Counted from the first letter of the stretch, positions 26,313 through 38,828 are shown. The stretch: 64,000 nucleotides of DNA from Branchiostoma floridae (GCF_000003815.2 NC_049985.1:6832844-6896843); one strand, 5' to 3'. Notes: generated by a model from the sequence alone, not told the origin. Translations and numbers: made by a program.

Positions 26313-26455
26313 CTTATCTGTATCAGAGTCAAAATTGATGGGAATCAGGTTGGGGTCATATAAGATCTGGTTGGCTCGGAAGTTGATTGGGGATTGCATC
26401 TTGCCGTCTTTACACATCACCCAGTCTGAATTCACTAGTCCCCAAAACTGTGGGC
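26313..26455 (-). CDS. CA10/CA11-like: CA10/11-like exon 3 (start of alpha-CA fold)
   Basis: The minus strand shows a pyrimidine-rich acceptor (CCTTTCCCCCACCAG|GC) and a consensus donor (AAG|GTAAGT), enclosing 143 nt. The translation continues the glycine split across the junction with exon 2 and contains PQFWGLVNSDW, a cysteine (MCKD), GKMQSPINF and QILYDPNLIPINF, ending at a lysine. In vertebrate CA10 and insect CARPB the exon boundary falls at the same place, after the xDPxLxPLxI segment, with the next exon starting V-S-G-T. The frame also stays open into the intron on both sides, so a naive ORF call here would include about 10 intronic residues at the start and 13 at the end. Confidence 0.95.
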
Positions 26456-29400
26456 CTGGTGGGGGAAAGGCAACAAACATCAGCAAGTGAGCATGATACA
26501 TGTTTATCTGTAATGGTGATGAATGTTAGACATCCAGGTAAACAATATTTAAAGACAATTCAGTCTCTACAACTGTAAAATATACAGAGTTTTGAGTGAC
26601 CCTTATTACTATTTTGCATTGTCACTTTGTAACTTTCAGTGTGGATTTCTTGAGAGTGAAACTGTTACAGTAACATCAACATTCAACATTCAATCATTGA
26701 CAAGTATTACATATAAATACTCCCCTCCCCAACATTAACAGCTTAAAGTTTTACAGTTATCAGTGTTCTGCATGAATTTTGAAGATATGACAATTTGAAG
26801 AATACCTAGTACAGAAAGCCAATATAAAAATAACCAACTTTCCTAAAGTACAGTAATATGGTATCTACATGAATTCCAAGCCCCAAACTTACATTACTGT
26901 TTCTTCATGTATGAAATGCATTAGCTAAGCCTACTTTCTGACAACTTACAAAGTACAGCCCATGTTACTACTGGCATGCAAGTCCATCCACAAGCCTTGC
27001 TGCTTCCTATACCATACATCCTTCATCATTCTGCTGCACTTCCCAAGATAAGACTAAGCATCACTGAAGGCAATGTTGAAATCCAGGACGTTACAAATCC
27101 TTTTGTTATTGGTAGGGTTGGCTGTGTTACTCTACCAGCTTCTGTACTGCCAAGATAGGTTTGCCTTCAATGCAGTCAGACTATTTTTGGCAACAGCTTC
27201 TTCTATCCTCTTCTCAGTGAAAAGAATCCCAGACTACATCCTTTGCTGGGAGGAAGGAGAAGGATGGGCTCTGTCTTCTAACAGTCTGTGCCCTAGACAC
27301 ATTTGATAACAATCCACTACCCCTACAGCCTCAAAAAGGCTTCCTTTTTTTACCTACAACACTCTACAGCTTTTGCTTCTGAGGCATTTCTTGGAAAATA
27401 CTCATCACAAACAACTTACTTGAAACTAAGATCTTGTTTCCTACAGCTGATAGCTTTGTACTCAATTCAACTTTCTGTCATCTTTTTTTGAGAGATTGCC
27501 AAAAAACATGACTACAAAAATAATGGAGAGTCATGTCTGACTTAGTGCTTTGAATTTCAAAAGCTGATACAAGTATCCTTACTCGGCCAAGCTTGCGTGT
27601 TGGTCTCCCAGGCCCTGAACTAATCTTATATAAGACAAGAAAACAAGACTGTCTGTCATCCGTGGAGAGACAAGGCCTTCCACCAGACTATCCTCCCAAT
27701 CAAACAGCTGGTCTGTGAAACAAGGCAGTTGGGAAATATGTGCATGTTGAGATATTGGCTTCAAAGGCAAGATAACAGAATAATCTCTACGTCTGCTGGC
27801 CCCACGGAGCTTGCCAGGTAGAACTAACTACTTATTGACCTGTGCAGGAATGTTATCTGCCTCCACACATGCATAAGTTGCCAGCATTCTAATATCAGAA
27901 TTCTTATCTGCACAGCTTTTGCGGGTTCACTTTAATATTCCCAACACTCTTTTCCTAAGAGGCTGTGACCATGCTGCAACTGCCTAGGGATGAAACATTT
28001 GACAGATTACTCAACTAATTTTGTAGATAAAGAATCTATTTACCTGTTGTGTGTTTTTTAACTTTTACATCTTGCATTATCTTCTAATTACAATTTAGTC
28101 ATGGGTCACATAAGTACATTTTTCGCTGCTGAACAATCACTCAGTGACTACAGAAAAGTGGAAAGGAGGCCTTTGTAAGTGTGTGGATAATTTTCATCAG
28201 TACTACCTCTGCTAGTTCACCTGTTCCTTGCTTTTCTAACTTAACAGGCAAGATAGATACATTTGGATGCTATCATAAAGGCACTCATAGACTGCTCAAG
28301 GTTAAAAGGCTTTATGCTAAGTGAAATACTTATTTCAGAGGACATTTCCACAATCATTCTCCATTTAGAGACTGTAATTGAAGTGATGGAGGCATATAAA
28401 CACCTGGTGTGCATTCCTGCCACTTCCAAAAAGGCTGTAAAAATCTTTCAGAAAGTAAAAAAAAAACTTTGACATCACATTTAACCATCAAACAGCGATT
28501 TGACAGATAAGCCAGCGGGCAGTAAAAGAAAATGGAGGTGATGAAGACTGGGCTTTACTACTGAGTGACTGCTATAAAAGCAGGCTAGGAAAAAGAACAC
28601 CTTAACATGGCCTAAGTGATGTATAGCCCTGCCAAATGGATTTTAATAATGCAGAGGCTGTGGAGGATACCGGGGAACACTCTGTCTGCAGGGGAACTTC
28701 GCTACGTCCCCCTGGCCAGCCATCAGTTTAGCTGGCAGCCACGGATTGACCACATTAACCTACACAATAGGGTATCAGAGGGTACAGAACAGATTGTAGT
28801 CCTGGGAATACGTCCCACGACATGCTGTAGGGGGACTCGGCCGCCGGAACGTATCAAAACAAAACATCTGATTTGCGAGGAACCGCAACGTTAACTCACC
28901 GATGACTGATAATGATTTTAAATGACGAGGGCTGGACAAGATAGATCCCCAGCCCAACACCCAATGACAGGTAAATCCTGACATATAGCATCAATGTAAG
29001 GAAATAGAGAGGCTTTGTTTGCAATCCTGCTATCAAACAACTGTGTCACTTTTAAATCCCAAATCATTGAGAACTTTTCAAAGTCCTTTTCACAAAATAG
29101 CTTTACCACGATGCATACCATTCTGTTTTCACACAACTATAAAATTGTCGAGAGGATAAGACTTAAGTCATTAAACAGTGATACTACTGCACCGTAAGAC
29201 AATAAAATGTATATTGCCTAAGACAACAGACAGACTGAGACTTGTCTCATCTTCAGTAGAGTATAAGAAGGTCACAGAGATTTTAATCAGTCGTGGTTCG
29301 TGGGCCTTGAAGCATACAGCACTTTGCTGCGCTCAGGTTGTAACAGGAATAGAAGACAAGAAGACTCAGCAATTAGGCTGTGTGTTGAACCATACAACAG

Positions 29401-32400
29401 CGGTGAGCACCCATTCTGGGTAAATGTGAATCGATGAACTCCCAAGGAACGCGAGAAAAATGACACGACTCAATCAAGTTGCTTCTGTCAATACTCGATA
29501 CGTCTGCCTCTGTTTCAGCAATGTGTATGCGCTGACAATGAATTTGAGCTATGTCATAATTTTGCACAGTTTGCCGGTCAAGTGAGCACTGCAAAGGTGC
29601 ATGGTTAATAATTGATACATTCATTCCCACTCCATTTCAGGATGGTTTCAAACAGACACTTGAGCACTGCATGTGGTCATTTTTCAAAGGATGGGGCTCA
29701 GTGCAGGGCTGAAACCATTTCATAACCTTTCTCCTACTTTTTTATGTATTATGTCAAGATCAATAATGCTGGCACAGAGTTTAAAAAGATAACTATGGCA
29801 TCAATTACCTCCGTGAAATATTTGTTAAGTTTCTGTTAACATCCTCTTTTACCTATGAAGGCTTGTCTTGTTTAATTTATCTTAGAAGATGAAGTGCACT
29901 ATGGACAGAACATTGGGCTGACTCATTTCCTGCCACCTTTCTGGGACCTTTCTGATTCCTTTGACCCAACATTAGTGTCCCCAACATTCTTCACATTGCA
30001 ACACAGAACAGTCAGGACACATACAACTACAAACAAACGCACCAACTGTACAAAATTTTGAAGTTTACTTTTACCAAGGTTTTAAAAAGTAAGAAGTTTC
30101 ACACTTTTTAATTTTAGTGACAAATAATGTTTCAAATTTGTGTTTTGCCTTGAAATTGGTATGTCTTGTGCGCACTTGTCTTCCAAATCCTAATCCAAAT
30201 GTCGGTGTGGCGTGTCGTTTTCCTCCCAGACAATCAAGTTCAAGCATTACGCTGACGCAGGAAACGTATTCACATCCAAACAGCGTGCAATTCTCGCTCC
30301 TACTCAATGGGTTAATGGTCTTATTCAGTTTGCTGATGACGTGGGGGAATCTGTCGGCTCCGGATCGATAGCAGGAATTGAAATTCCATTGGAAACTCCT
30401 TGCCGCAACAGAACACCCTCCCCAACTGGGGTGACTGGTGATTACCCAAAGATGAGGCCTGAAAAATTCATACACAATAGCTGGGCTAGTGACAAGAAAA
30501 ATGGGCTCGGCTCCTCCCTTCACACCCCATGAGTGAAAAAGTACATGGTCTGTGCTGTCTCAATATTGAAGGTGTCAGGACGCAGTTTGAGATTTTAGAT
30601 ATTGCCCATAGGCATGGGAAGTTTTACATTGTGCAATATTACCAAGTTGAACACTAGTACTATTCAAATGCAGGTTATAAACTTGATTTTGAGCCACAGC
30701 ATTTGAGTTATTTCTTGACTACCTTTTGAGACGGACAGGAGAAAAAATCCACAACATTAAATTGGATAAAGTTTCATGTAGAAGTATACTATGTTATATA
30801 ATTGCAGTTGAGTTCAACACATCAGTGGACACCTTGGAATCTTACTACTTGGTAACCTGCTCTAAAGCAAAATGAAAGCTGATGCTGAGAACCTATGTAT
30901 GTAACTGGTATGCCCTAAGAAATTAGAAATGATTACTTTATCATACCCCTCTCTCCACGCCAATTCATATACCCCCCGATGTTAGATGGCCCTTCCGATT
31001 AACTCCAAGCATGCTATGGATGTGTTCGCACACAAACTTGCTACACTTATTACTTGGGGAAGGCTAACACTACCCATTTAGCCGGCGGCTATGTCCAGTT
31101 AATGAGTTCATAAAGCTTTCTCCGTCGCATCAAGGCGATACCTCACGTCTGACTCCTGCAGTTTGATTGGTCTGTTCAAGCCGTGTGCTTTCCGAGATGA
31201 ACCCCTGGAGTCTGGCTTGGCAGAGGTAGCAAAATGGCAGCACTGACATGTAGACAGCTGTGGGTATTATCATTCTCAAACCTTTCTAAAACTGACACAG
31301 ACATGAGGCACCATTTCTCCTCACTGTCTACTAGCGTACTTGTGGACAGACAGAAACTGTCATGGTGTCCAATTTCCGACAGCATGGGAAAGGCTCACCC
31401 TGTCAAGTTGACGCACCCAAAGGATATAGCATTACAGAAAGCAGCCAGTGCATTACTGTGAAAAATGATCAAGGCAGAGACTGGCAGAGAAGGGAAAAAA
31501 ATGGGTTTAAAACATTTTACTTGGTCTAATTGGAAGTATAATGTTGGATGTGATTCTTAATGCTTTGTTAGATAGGAAAAATAGTCTTCATGCACTTATA
31601 AAGGACCTCCAAATATGTCTTAATGTTGAGGTGGTCACTTGCACTGATTTGATTGTATATCAAGGCTAGATTGTCCCTTGGTTTAGGTGATCACTAGCTC
31701 AAGTTTGACTGTATATCAATGACCAGGTGTTGATGCAAAGGTGTTCCTCAGCACAGATTTGACTGTACTTGACATTGCAGTCCAGGAAGCCTCTCTCCTG
31801 AGTCTGACCATGAATTACAGCCATGATTGCTGTTCTGATGACACATTGAATGATGTATGGCGCAGCTGAATGGAGAGGAATTTTCTATGACCTCAGACAA
31901 TAGCGCCATCAAAAATGCAATACTTGGGTGGACACATGGGCATGTATGGGGGTTTCTGACTGTCATTCCTTGACTGTGCTGGTCATTTTTGCTCCCAATA
32001 TTTAGATAAATATCACCCAAGATAATGATAATTGGACAATTACCATCTAATCTAACCCTTAATATAACAATGGACAATGAAATATCTATTGCATATCTCT
32101 TCTATCTATAGTTGTACTGATTCAAATTTATATAAAAAAAAGCATCCACAATGCAGATAATGAATAATTCTAGATTATCATATTTACTTTTGGAACTGTC
32201 TGCACATTTTGTAATGCCAAATCTTTGGTGTTTCTTTACACATTTCCTCTGAGGCTTCTTCCACACTTGATTGATTCATCCAAAATTCTCAAAAAGTCCC
32301 CTGATGGATCTTAGAGCATGTTACACTTCAGAAATTCATAAATCAAAGAAGATGGGCTACAATCTATATTGGAAGGGGATTATCCTGGCAATGCTGAACA

Positions 32401-35400
32401 GCAAATTTAGGAGTATTTGCAACTTTGATTTGCAGTTGCTGAAACAAGGGGGTAAGCGGGCAGAGGACAGAACAAGCATTTTGTAGTGGTTTTAAGTTTG
32501 CAGTGAAGAGGTCACTGTAAAAGCCACAGACATTGAACAAACCACAAATATTTCAATGCATGAAGTATTCTAACGACTTGATTTTGATGCAGCCCAGTAG
32601 AGAGACAATAAGTGATTTGTCGTGTATCTTTGTTTAGTAAAAATATTAACCTGCTTTCATTTAACCACTTGTGGTTGACCAACTTTTCTATGACAAACAA
32701 TGCTTTTGTTCCTTCATGATGAAGCATCTGTTGAATGATTTCAAAAGGGGAATACTGGAGGGGGCATTTTGAATACAGTTGTTTTGGTTACTGCCATCAG
32801 TGCAAGCGACCCCGTACAAAATGAAATGGCCAGTAAAAGTGCATTATGAGCCCAAAACGCCCAGATAGCCTGCTTTGGAGGCCATGTTTTAGTAGGGAGT
32901 ACAGACAGTAGAATAGAGTGGAAGCTAGCCAAAGGAATATTCATGTCTGCGAGTCGCCCACCCTCGGGCATGACACAACAAAACCCGAGTCAATCCCACC
33001 ACTTCACGTAGCCGTGTGGATAATGCACGGCTAGAGCTGGCTTCAATCGACCAGGCCTAGCTTCTTCTTATCTACCACTGTCTTAATGTATGCAGCTGAG
33101 TCTTACTCTTGTGACCTCCAAATTTGTTCTCGATCTTCAATCGATCCCCGCGGCTTCGGCGCTACTTCAGACGGCATTTGATATTCTTCAGCACCGCGGA
33201 CAGACACGCTCGCCAAGGTCGGTGTCTGAGAACTGATACCAGTTCTTACTTGAGCGCAAGTCTCCCATTATAAGTTGTCTCATTATCCAAGCAGAGGCTG
33301 GGTCGCGGAAATAGTAGTGGCCGGGATTTTACTGACTTGCTTCCCTCACTGAGGGAAGCGAACCAGTAAAAATCCTACTACTTCTCGATTCACAGCTGCT
33401 GACCTTCGACCTTGTTGATTTGTGAGGGCATATACATCACCATCTCTAACTTGAATTCGCTATCAAATATTTACATATATAAACAATTGTATAGATGGTC
33501 CATTGGCTCTCTATAAATTACTAGTAAGACAACACTACGTTATAGTTAATTGTTGCGCTGTGTGGGCAATGATGCTTCACTGGGCTGTTTCTTTGTAATT
33601 TGTGTTTGTTCGCCTTCAAAGTGATGCCTGATGATCCATATCATACACTATGTCAACGTATACGCTTGCAACAAAATACCAAATTGTTTAATACGTTGAA
33701 ATGATAAGCGTTGGGTTAGACCTACTCCCATCTGCATGTCCTAAGGACAGAATATTTAGTTGTTCTTCCACAGAAAAAGAGCTTAGTCGATTTTCGAAGG
33801 TTGTGGAATAGTCACTGGTTCTGATGTATGGCAAATGCAATGGGTCTGCCTTAGACCGAGTCAAGAACGAATGGCAAATGATAGGAAAAGTTCGTTACCC
33901 TCGGATACAAACGGGAATCAATGGGAACAAACTTTTCATGTTCCTTAGTGCTGCAATGTCCCATTCTTCCCCAACGTTATCTTGGATCGCCTTCCTCGTG
34001 AATCTATTGTATTTACCCGCAAGAACTGACCAGAGTCATGGATTGCTAGTAGCGCCATTGGCATGTCTCTAGATGACACAGCACAAAATCGTGAGCAGAC
34101 TCTCTCTTTTCTGAAGTTAAACCTGTATAGAATCAATCAACGGTGATGGGATATGTGCTGCAGTAAAATGGTATCTAGTAATTATGAACTGCATGGTTTC
34201 TTGCTAGGAAAAAGATGACAACACAAGAAGACACGATGCATATCAAAAGTTGTTGATGTTTGTCCCTAATGCACGCAGAAAGCGTAATTCCACGGATGAG
34301 TCTAATGCATTTTTGCCTCCGGCACACTTAACACACAAGGGCAAATACGGTCGCCCCGTAAGCACTAATCTCTCATAAATCTTATCGACGAACGTAGCAT
34401 TTACCGGCGGATGTACATGTAATGTAGTTCAAGCGCAGAGTATGTGATAATCTTGATCTGTCTGGGCGCGGAAATGGACATTCTCGGCGGCCAACTTCAA
34501 TACTGAATCACCACCTTCTCAAAATGTAACAACAATTGGCATCTGTGATCAACTACAATGTATACAAGAGATATGTTGGTCAACTTTCCTTGAGTTTTTA
34601 GGTGGACACGTTGATTTGGTACGTAATTCAAATTGCCACAAGTAACATCAATAGACTTAAGTTATGACGGCTTCGTTTACTAAATGCGGGAATAGCAACG
34701 GCTATCTAGATTTCCTATCTTCCTAGATCCTTCTTTGTCGAAGCTGCCTTTCCAACCTGTCTTTTTGTGTGAGGAATATTTGATAACATTGTCAAATGTT
34801 AGAACTGTACTGGTAGAGGCGTGCCTGCTGACGTGTGTTCTACCCAGACTGCACCACGCCCAGCTGCTGATCTACACACATCATTAAATCTCTGAGAGCC
34901 GCAATCTCCATAAGCTTCCGTTTAATTCCGCAAAATTGCACAAGCGGTGAGTGCCGGAATATTTCAGAATAAACGGTTGGTTTACCGGAACGCGAGGAAC
35001 GTGCTTTCCACCCATCTCCGTGCCAACAGCGAACAGCCAACCATATACATCAGGCCTCCACCAGCTCTACGGGGTGCCAGGGCAAATAAAGACATGGAAC
35101 AGCCGTTTCCAATACGATTATCCCCGCACGGAACCTGCGCATTTTCTTCTAAACCAACCAGCCTCTCTTCTTCTAGATCAAAATGTGAAAAAAAGATCAA
35201 AAGTCGCAAAACATAACTTTCCTGTCCGTGCAGACATGGGCATCTGCTTGTGTATGTTGTTACCAACGATTGATAAGAACTGCAAATGCCTTTGGAGAGG
35301 TGAAAGATAAATCATAGCCGGTACTCTTAACCTCTGTCAGCGGGCGGACTCGTCACCGCTCGGCTTGATGTACTATTCTGCTGCCGTCCTCAGGTGCCAC

Positions 35401-38400
35401 TGCTTCATCGCAGCCCACCCTCAAGTTCACTTCCAGGAATCTCAGGTGTTTTTCAGACCACCTTCCGAAACGTAATGACCCATTTTATGGCATGGAGACC
35501 ACAATATGGCAGCCTGAGCGCTCCGTCAAAATTATCTTCGAAACGTACGGTGGACCATTTTACTATGCCTATATTCAAGGCGGCCGATAACGTTTTCTTC
35601 GGACATTCGTTACACAAAATCTTATCTTTAAGTAGACGTAAACCATTCGTAAAACGTACTTTTATGATTCTTTCATGAAAAACGTAACCTTTAACCATGC
35701 TTTAAGGCGTACTTAGGGTCCGTTCACACTCGAGTTCATTTGAGGTCCGTATTGACATTTTTTGGCTAAGATGAAGTTTGCGGGAAAGATGTTGTTTTCA
35801 ACTTTGACCTACTGTTGTGCAACGTTGTTATTCAACCGAAACAATTGGGGGGGGCACAAAGTTCACCTAAGACAAAGCACATAAATTTGCAATTCATACG
35901 GACCTACATATACTCACAAATGTGAACCGGCCCATAAAGATAGTATACAATGTAAGACCATGTTCTTACATTCTTTCTAGAGATGGGGCAACTGTTTGAA
36001 GTAATTTCCTGCCCCATATTTGTCTGGGATGGCTGGGTGAGATAAGAGCCACGATAACGTTATTACACGTATAGAGGGAAATTTTTATCTATTTTCATCG
36101 GGGCGCATCCCTGGCTGAGAGAAATCGTTTGAGACACGCAGAAGTACCGGTCTTTGTCTTGTCTTGACCCTCTGTATCTTTCCGCTCACGTACTGAACAT
36201 GTTCGGTGTTACCCACAAGTGGAAATGTTCCTCTGCTCGAGCGACGCGCTCTATAGGCAAATAAAGATTAACTACAGTTCTCCCTGTACATGTCTTACAC
36301 TTGACCGGTGAGACATTTTCCCTTTTAAAGCTTCGTTGTGTGATTTTCCATTGATTCTTCCATTCCCTTACCAAAGCTGCATTTTGGTTACCTAAAATAC
36401 CCTCAGGGAAGACGAATAACAATTCCTTAGCAATTTTCTCAACGTTTAAGAGGTTTATGGGGCCTGCGAAAGCTCCTTCGTAAACAACTTCTTCCACCTT
36501 GTAGGCCCGAGCGAGCGTCTTGGGGAAAAGGAGGGTGTGTGTTTTGGGCGTTTTCCATCGTTATAGCGCCGCGCATGTAAGCCGCAGGTCACGCAAGGCC
36601 GAGGTTCAAACTTCACAACAATTGCAGCTGGATTGCGATTGATAAGAACTGTTGAATAGATCAATTTCTTCTTTGCAAAAGTGTTTACCTGGTGGAGTAA
36701 ACGTTTTATTAGTCCATCCACCGTGACAAGAATGATCAAGTCGCCCATCGATATCTCCCTGCACTACTCAAGATCGAACGTGGCTTCTGCCGCACGAGAT
36801 CAACCTAACGCCTCGAGGCATTTTGGCTAAGACATTGATAACGTCGATCTTAAGCTTGCAAATTAAGTCAGCCTAGGAAAACGAGTTCGCAATAAGGGGT
36901 TCTGAGCCTGTCGCCGTGAATTAATCGCGCTTCGCGGTGCGGAATAGGGGACGGCCTTTTTACTGCCCTTTTCTAAATCTGCGGGAAGAAGTTTGATCTA
37001 ATTCTCTCCGGTGATTTTGAATCACACACCTGATCTCGCACAGATGCATGATTAAGTGCAGAAAGCAAGCAGACCAAGGTTATGAATACCTTCCTACCGT
37101 TTGCTGACAATTAAAAACTTGACACTGACTCTATACACCGTATATATCCTTTCAAAGGCCCATTTAAGTCCTCAAATGATACATCGCAAAACAAACTACA
37201 AGCATAACAGTCACAGAACCATTACTCACTGTCTACGACTACTTATATCAAACCTCCTCTGTTGTTTTCCATACATTAAAGAAGCCATCACTCTTCAGTT
37301 AAGACATGTTGGGAAGAGTATTTCCCCCCCATTAGATCTGTTCACCGAATCCCCACCGCAAGCGAGCGGAAACTGTAGACTGCCTGGATTTGTTCTCAGC
37401 GAGTGTTGGGAGAGTAAGCTGCCATCTGTACACTAGGTGGGAGCATGTAGCTGTTTCCTGGAGGGTGTGGAGAGGCGACTGTCGGGCTGGGCCTTAATGT
37501 ACAGTCCTGGGTTATCATTGATAAACGTAAAATCGTTTCCCTTTATAATACGGGAGGTGCTACTCAATTATTCAGCGGAAAAAACACGCACGATACACTG
37601 CAACTATGTATCAGATGGCGATACATCTATCTCTCTTTCCCTAGTGTTTTTCCTTTCAAAATCAATCACTTGCTGATTGTTTATCTCCAAAATGTTGCGG
37701 TTAGACGTAAGTATTACCATGAGAAGTTGGTATTTGTAAAGAGGGGCCCTCCACCCTCCAAGGCCATGTCGCATCCAATAGAGCAGCCGCCATGCCTAGT
37801 TGACTGGGTACCAATCTTATGGGAATAGACTCACGCTCAGCGTTATCAATTTGGCTCGCTAAGGCTGGAGAGCACATCGGAGCTCAACACTCCAGCTAGT
37901 CAGCCTCAGATCAATACCACAGATCTAAAATAGATGGCGTTATCCCTTATTGAAACACTCTGGACGTAAATCAGTGCTCCCCAAAGTTAGGTGAGAAGGG
38001 ATATTAACGCGATCGTTTCAGAGGCCGCGCCATTTCATTGCAGAACAAAGAGGGAAATGATCTTGGAAATCCTAGTGGCTCTTTCCTTCTCTACCCATCT
38101 AACATGCGATCGTCCCAGAAGAAACCATCATCGATGATGTAGATTTGAGTGTGAATAACGTGGAGCCGGAGAGAGCATGACACAGCCTCCGGAAGGTACC
38201 GCAGAAATGAGAAGAACATAGAAAATCGTTACGTACCGGTGATGCCCTCGTATGTCCACCAGTCATCCCAGGCTACTGCCTGCCCTGTGGGGACCACAAC
38301 CAGTTGGAAACATCGGTTAGAAATTACACGCGAGGGGATTGAATACATGGTAAATATCGAGAATCATGTCGATAGCCGAAACATGCAGATTTTGCTAATG

Positions 38401-38491
38401 GTGAGATCGACACAAAAAGAACGAATGTACCTTCTGCGTTGGTAGACAGCTGTTGCACCAGCGCGACTGTCAATAGGACATAGGGAATCAT
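26313..38491 (-). CDS. CA10/CA11-like: Carbonic anhydrase-related protein 10/11-like gene, 5' part (three exons)
   Basis: The coding sequence joins 38491-38431, 38284-38237 and 26455-26313 on the minus strand, 252 nt or 84 codons, with junction phases 1 and 1 and a phase 0 end. The product starts with a signal peptide (residues 1 to about 19), then an acidic, aromatic linker with WDDWWTYEGIT, then the start of the alpha-carbonic-anhydrase fold with PQFWGLVNSDW, a cysteine and GKMQSPIN. The pair FWGLVN...W..C..GK.QSP is typical of the CA10/CA11 (CARP X/XI) branch and its insect and nematode relatives. In vertebrates these are catalytically inactive secreted proteins that bind neurexins at synapses. 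The zinc-ligand region lies in later exons outside or unseen in this window, so loss of catalysis cannot be checked here. Vertebrate members are about 330 residues, so roughly a quarter is present. Confidence 0.92.
27225..27350 (+). mobile_element. SINE-body relic in intron 2
   Basis: GGAAGGAGAAGGATGGGCTC, then GCCCTAGACACA and CCTCAAAAAGGCT match in order the middle of the 21731-21950 copy. Both ends are lost. Confidence 0.5.
31631..31780 (+). repeat. Degenerate minisatellite, three units of about 55 bp
   Basis: Blocks like TTTGATTGTATATCAA, GTTTGACTGTATATCAATG and ATTTGACTGTACTTGAC recur with TGGTCACTTGCAC or GTGATCACTAGC before them. Confidence 0.5.
33187..33207 (+). promoter_or_regulatory. 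Near-canonical RE1/NRSE-type site in intron 2
   Basis: The sequence is TTCAGCACC, then GC, then GGACAGACAC. The vertebrate RE1 element is TTCAGCACC, two free bases, then GGACAGCGCC, so all 15 core positions of both half-sites match and only two tail positions differ. It lies outside the 51-bp repeat family, in unrelated flanking sequence. REST/NRSF recognises this 21-bp motif in vertebrates. Whether this organism has such a factor cannot be seen here. Confidence 0.6.
33313..33382. repeat. Imperfect hairpin in intron 2
   Basis: AGTAGT...TTTTACTG...GCTTCCCTC pairs with GAGGGAAGC...CAGTAAAA...ACTACT around a 3-nt loop, with internal mismatches. It lies 106 bp from the 33187 RE1-type site. The tiny loop argues against a typical microRNA precursor. 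Confidence 0.65.
35716..35933. mobile_element. MITE with GGGTCCGTTCACAC-type termini
   Basis: The left end GGGTCCGTTCACACTCG is matched in reverse by TGTGAACCGGCCC at the right end. A second inverted pair (GAGGTCCGTATTG against CATACGGACCTAC) lies inside. It has no coding capacity. The termini look like those of hAT-type non-autonomous elements, but I could not define an 8-bp target duplication. Confidence 0.65.
38237..38284 (-). CDS. CA10/CA11-like: CA10/11-like exon 2 (48-nt microexon)
   Basis: On the minus strand the sequence reads CCCCACAG|GGCAGG at the acceptor and ATCACCG|GTACGT at the donor. Between them 48 nt encode GQAVAWDDWWTYEGIT and the first base of another glycine. The WDDWWTYEGI block matches the segment just before the carbonic anhydrase fold in insect and nematode CARPs and aligns with the EGWWAYKEV block of vertebrate CA10. 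Both ends are phase 1, so the exon is symmetric and could be skipped without a frameshift. Confidence 0.9.
38285..38430 (-). other. CA10/11-like intron 1 (146 nt)
   Basis: The intron has a GTACAT donor and a CCACAG acceptor and splits a glycine codon (phase 1). It is tiny beside the 11.8-kb intron 2. I see no repeats in it. Confidence 0.85.
38431..38491 (-). CDS. CA10/CA11-like: CA10/11-like exon 1 (start codon and signal peptide)
   Basis: The exon encodes MIPYVLLTVALVQQLSTNAE plus the first base of a glycine codon. It has a hydrophobic core (residues 2-12) and then a polar stretch, as in a cleavable signal peptide, so the protein should enter the secretory pathway. The start ATG has an A at -3. 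The exon ends at a G|GTACAT donor in phase 1, which matches the phase of exon 2. No upstream in-frame methionine is needed to reach the usual family layout. The exon is too short to be called by ORF length alone; the phase match and the signal peptide next to the WDDWW exon are the support. Confidence 0.85.
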
Positions 38492-38828
38492 TGTCGCTTG
38501 TTATCCGTTGTGTTTCTTGTAGTTGGGGTCCTGTTCCGGTGTCCAGATCGTCGTGCCGGGTGCCTGCTGCGGTACTTATCCCCAGTTTGGTCTCCCACCC
38601 CGCCTTACTCCGACAGTCGTTGCACTCCCACACTGAAGCTTCAGGGGCAAAGAAGAAGAGGAAAGAAAAAGTCTGGTCCAAACGGAATCCTTGCGTGCGT
38701 AGCTAGGCTGCAAATCTGGCGGAAAGAATACTGATAAAAACGTCGATCTCCTGTGGTATTTCTCAGTCTCACTTTCCGCGTCCCCACACCATAGAGGTGT
38801 AGTAGGGTGGACCAAACTGGGTAGGTCC
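38492..38828 (-). other. Probable 5' untranslated region, CpG-rich
   Basis: This segment lies between the candidate TATA-like box and the start codon. It is CpG-rich and has no obvious splice junction, so the leader may be unspliced. Its limits depend on the inferred start site. Confidence 0.4.

Larger units (their letters stand above)
26456..38236 (-). other. CA10/11-like intron 2 (about 11.8 kb)
   Basis: This intron lies between the GTACGT donor of exon 2 and the CCACCAG acceptor of exon 3. I see no coding exon in it. It holds a SINE-tail relic (about 27.23-27.35 kb), CpG-rich patches near 28.7-28.9, 29.3-29.6 and 30.2-30.5 kb, a degenerate minisatellite (31.63-31.78 kb), a near-canonical RE1-type site at 33187, a hairpin at 33313-33382 and a fold-back MITE at 35716-35933. 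CpG content rises sharply from about 33 kb towards the promoter. Confidence 0.8.

Noticed and set aside
30071-30523. 150-codon minus-strand frame in intron 2
   Set aside because: No motif, no splice context of a mobile element gene and an overlapping open frame on the plus strand. Stop-poor composition explains it.
38364-38681. 105-codon minus-strand frame overlapping exon 1
   Set aside because: It is in another frame from the signal peptide and runs through the intron 1 donor. The exon 1 frame is the one that joins in phase to exons 2 and 3.
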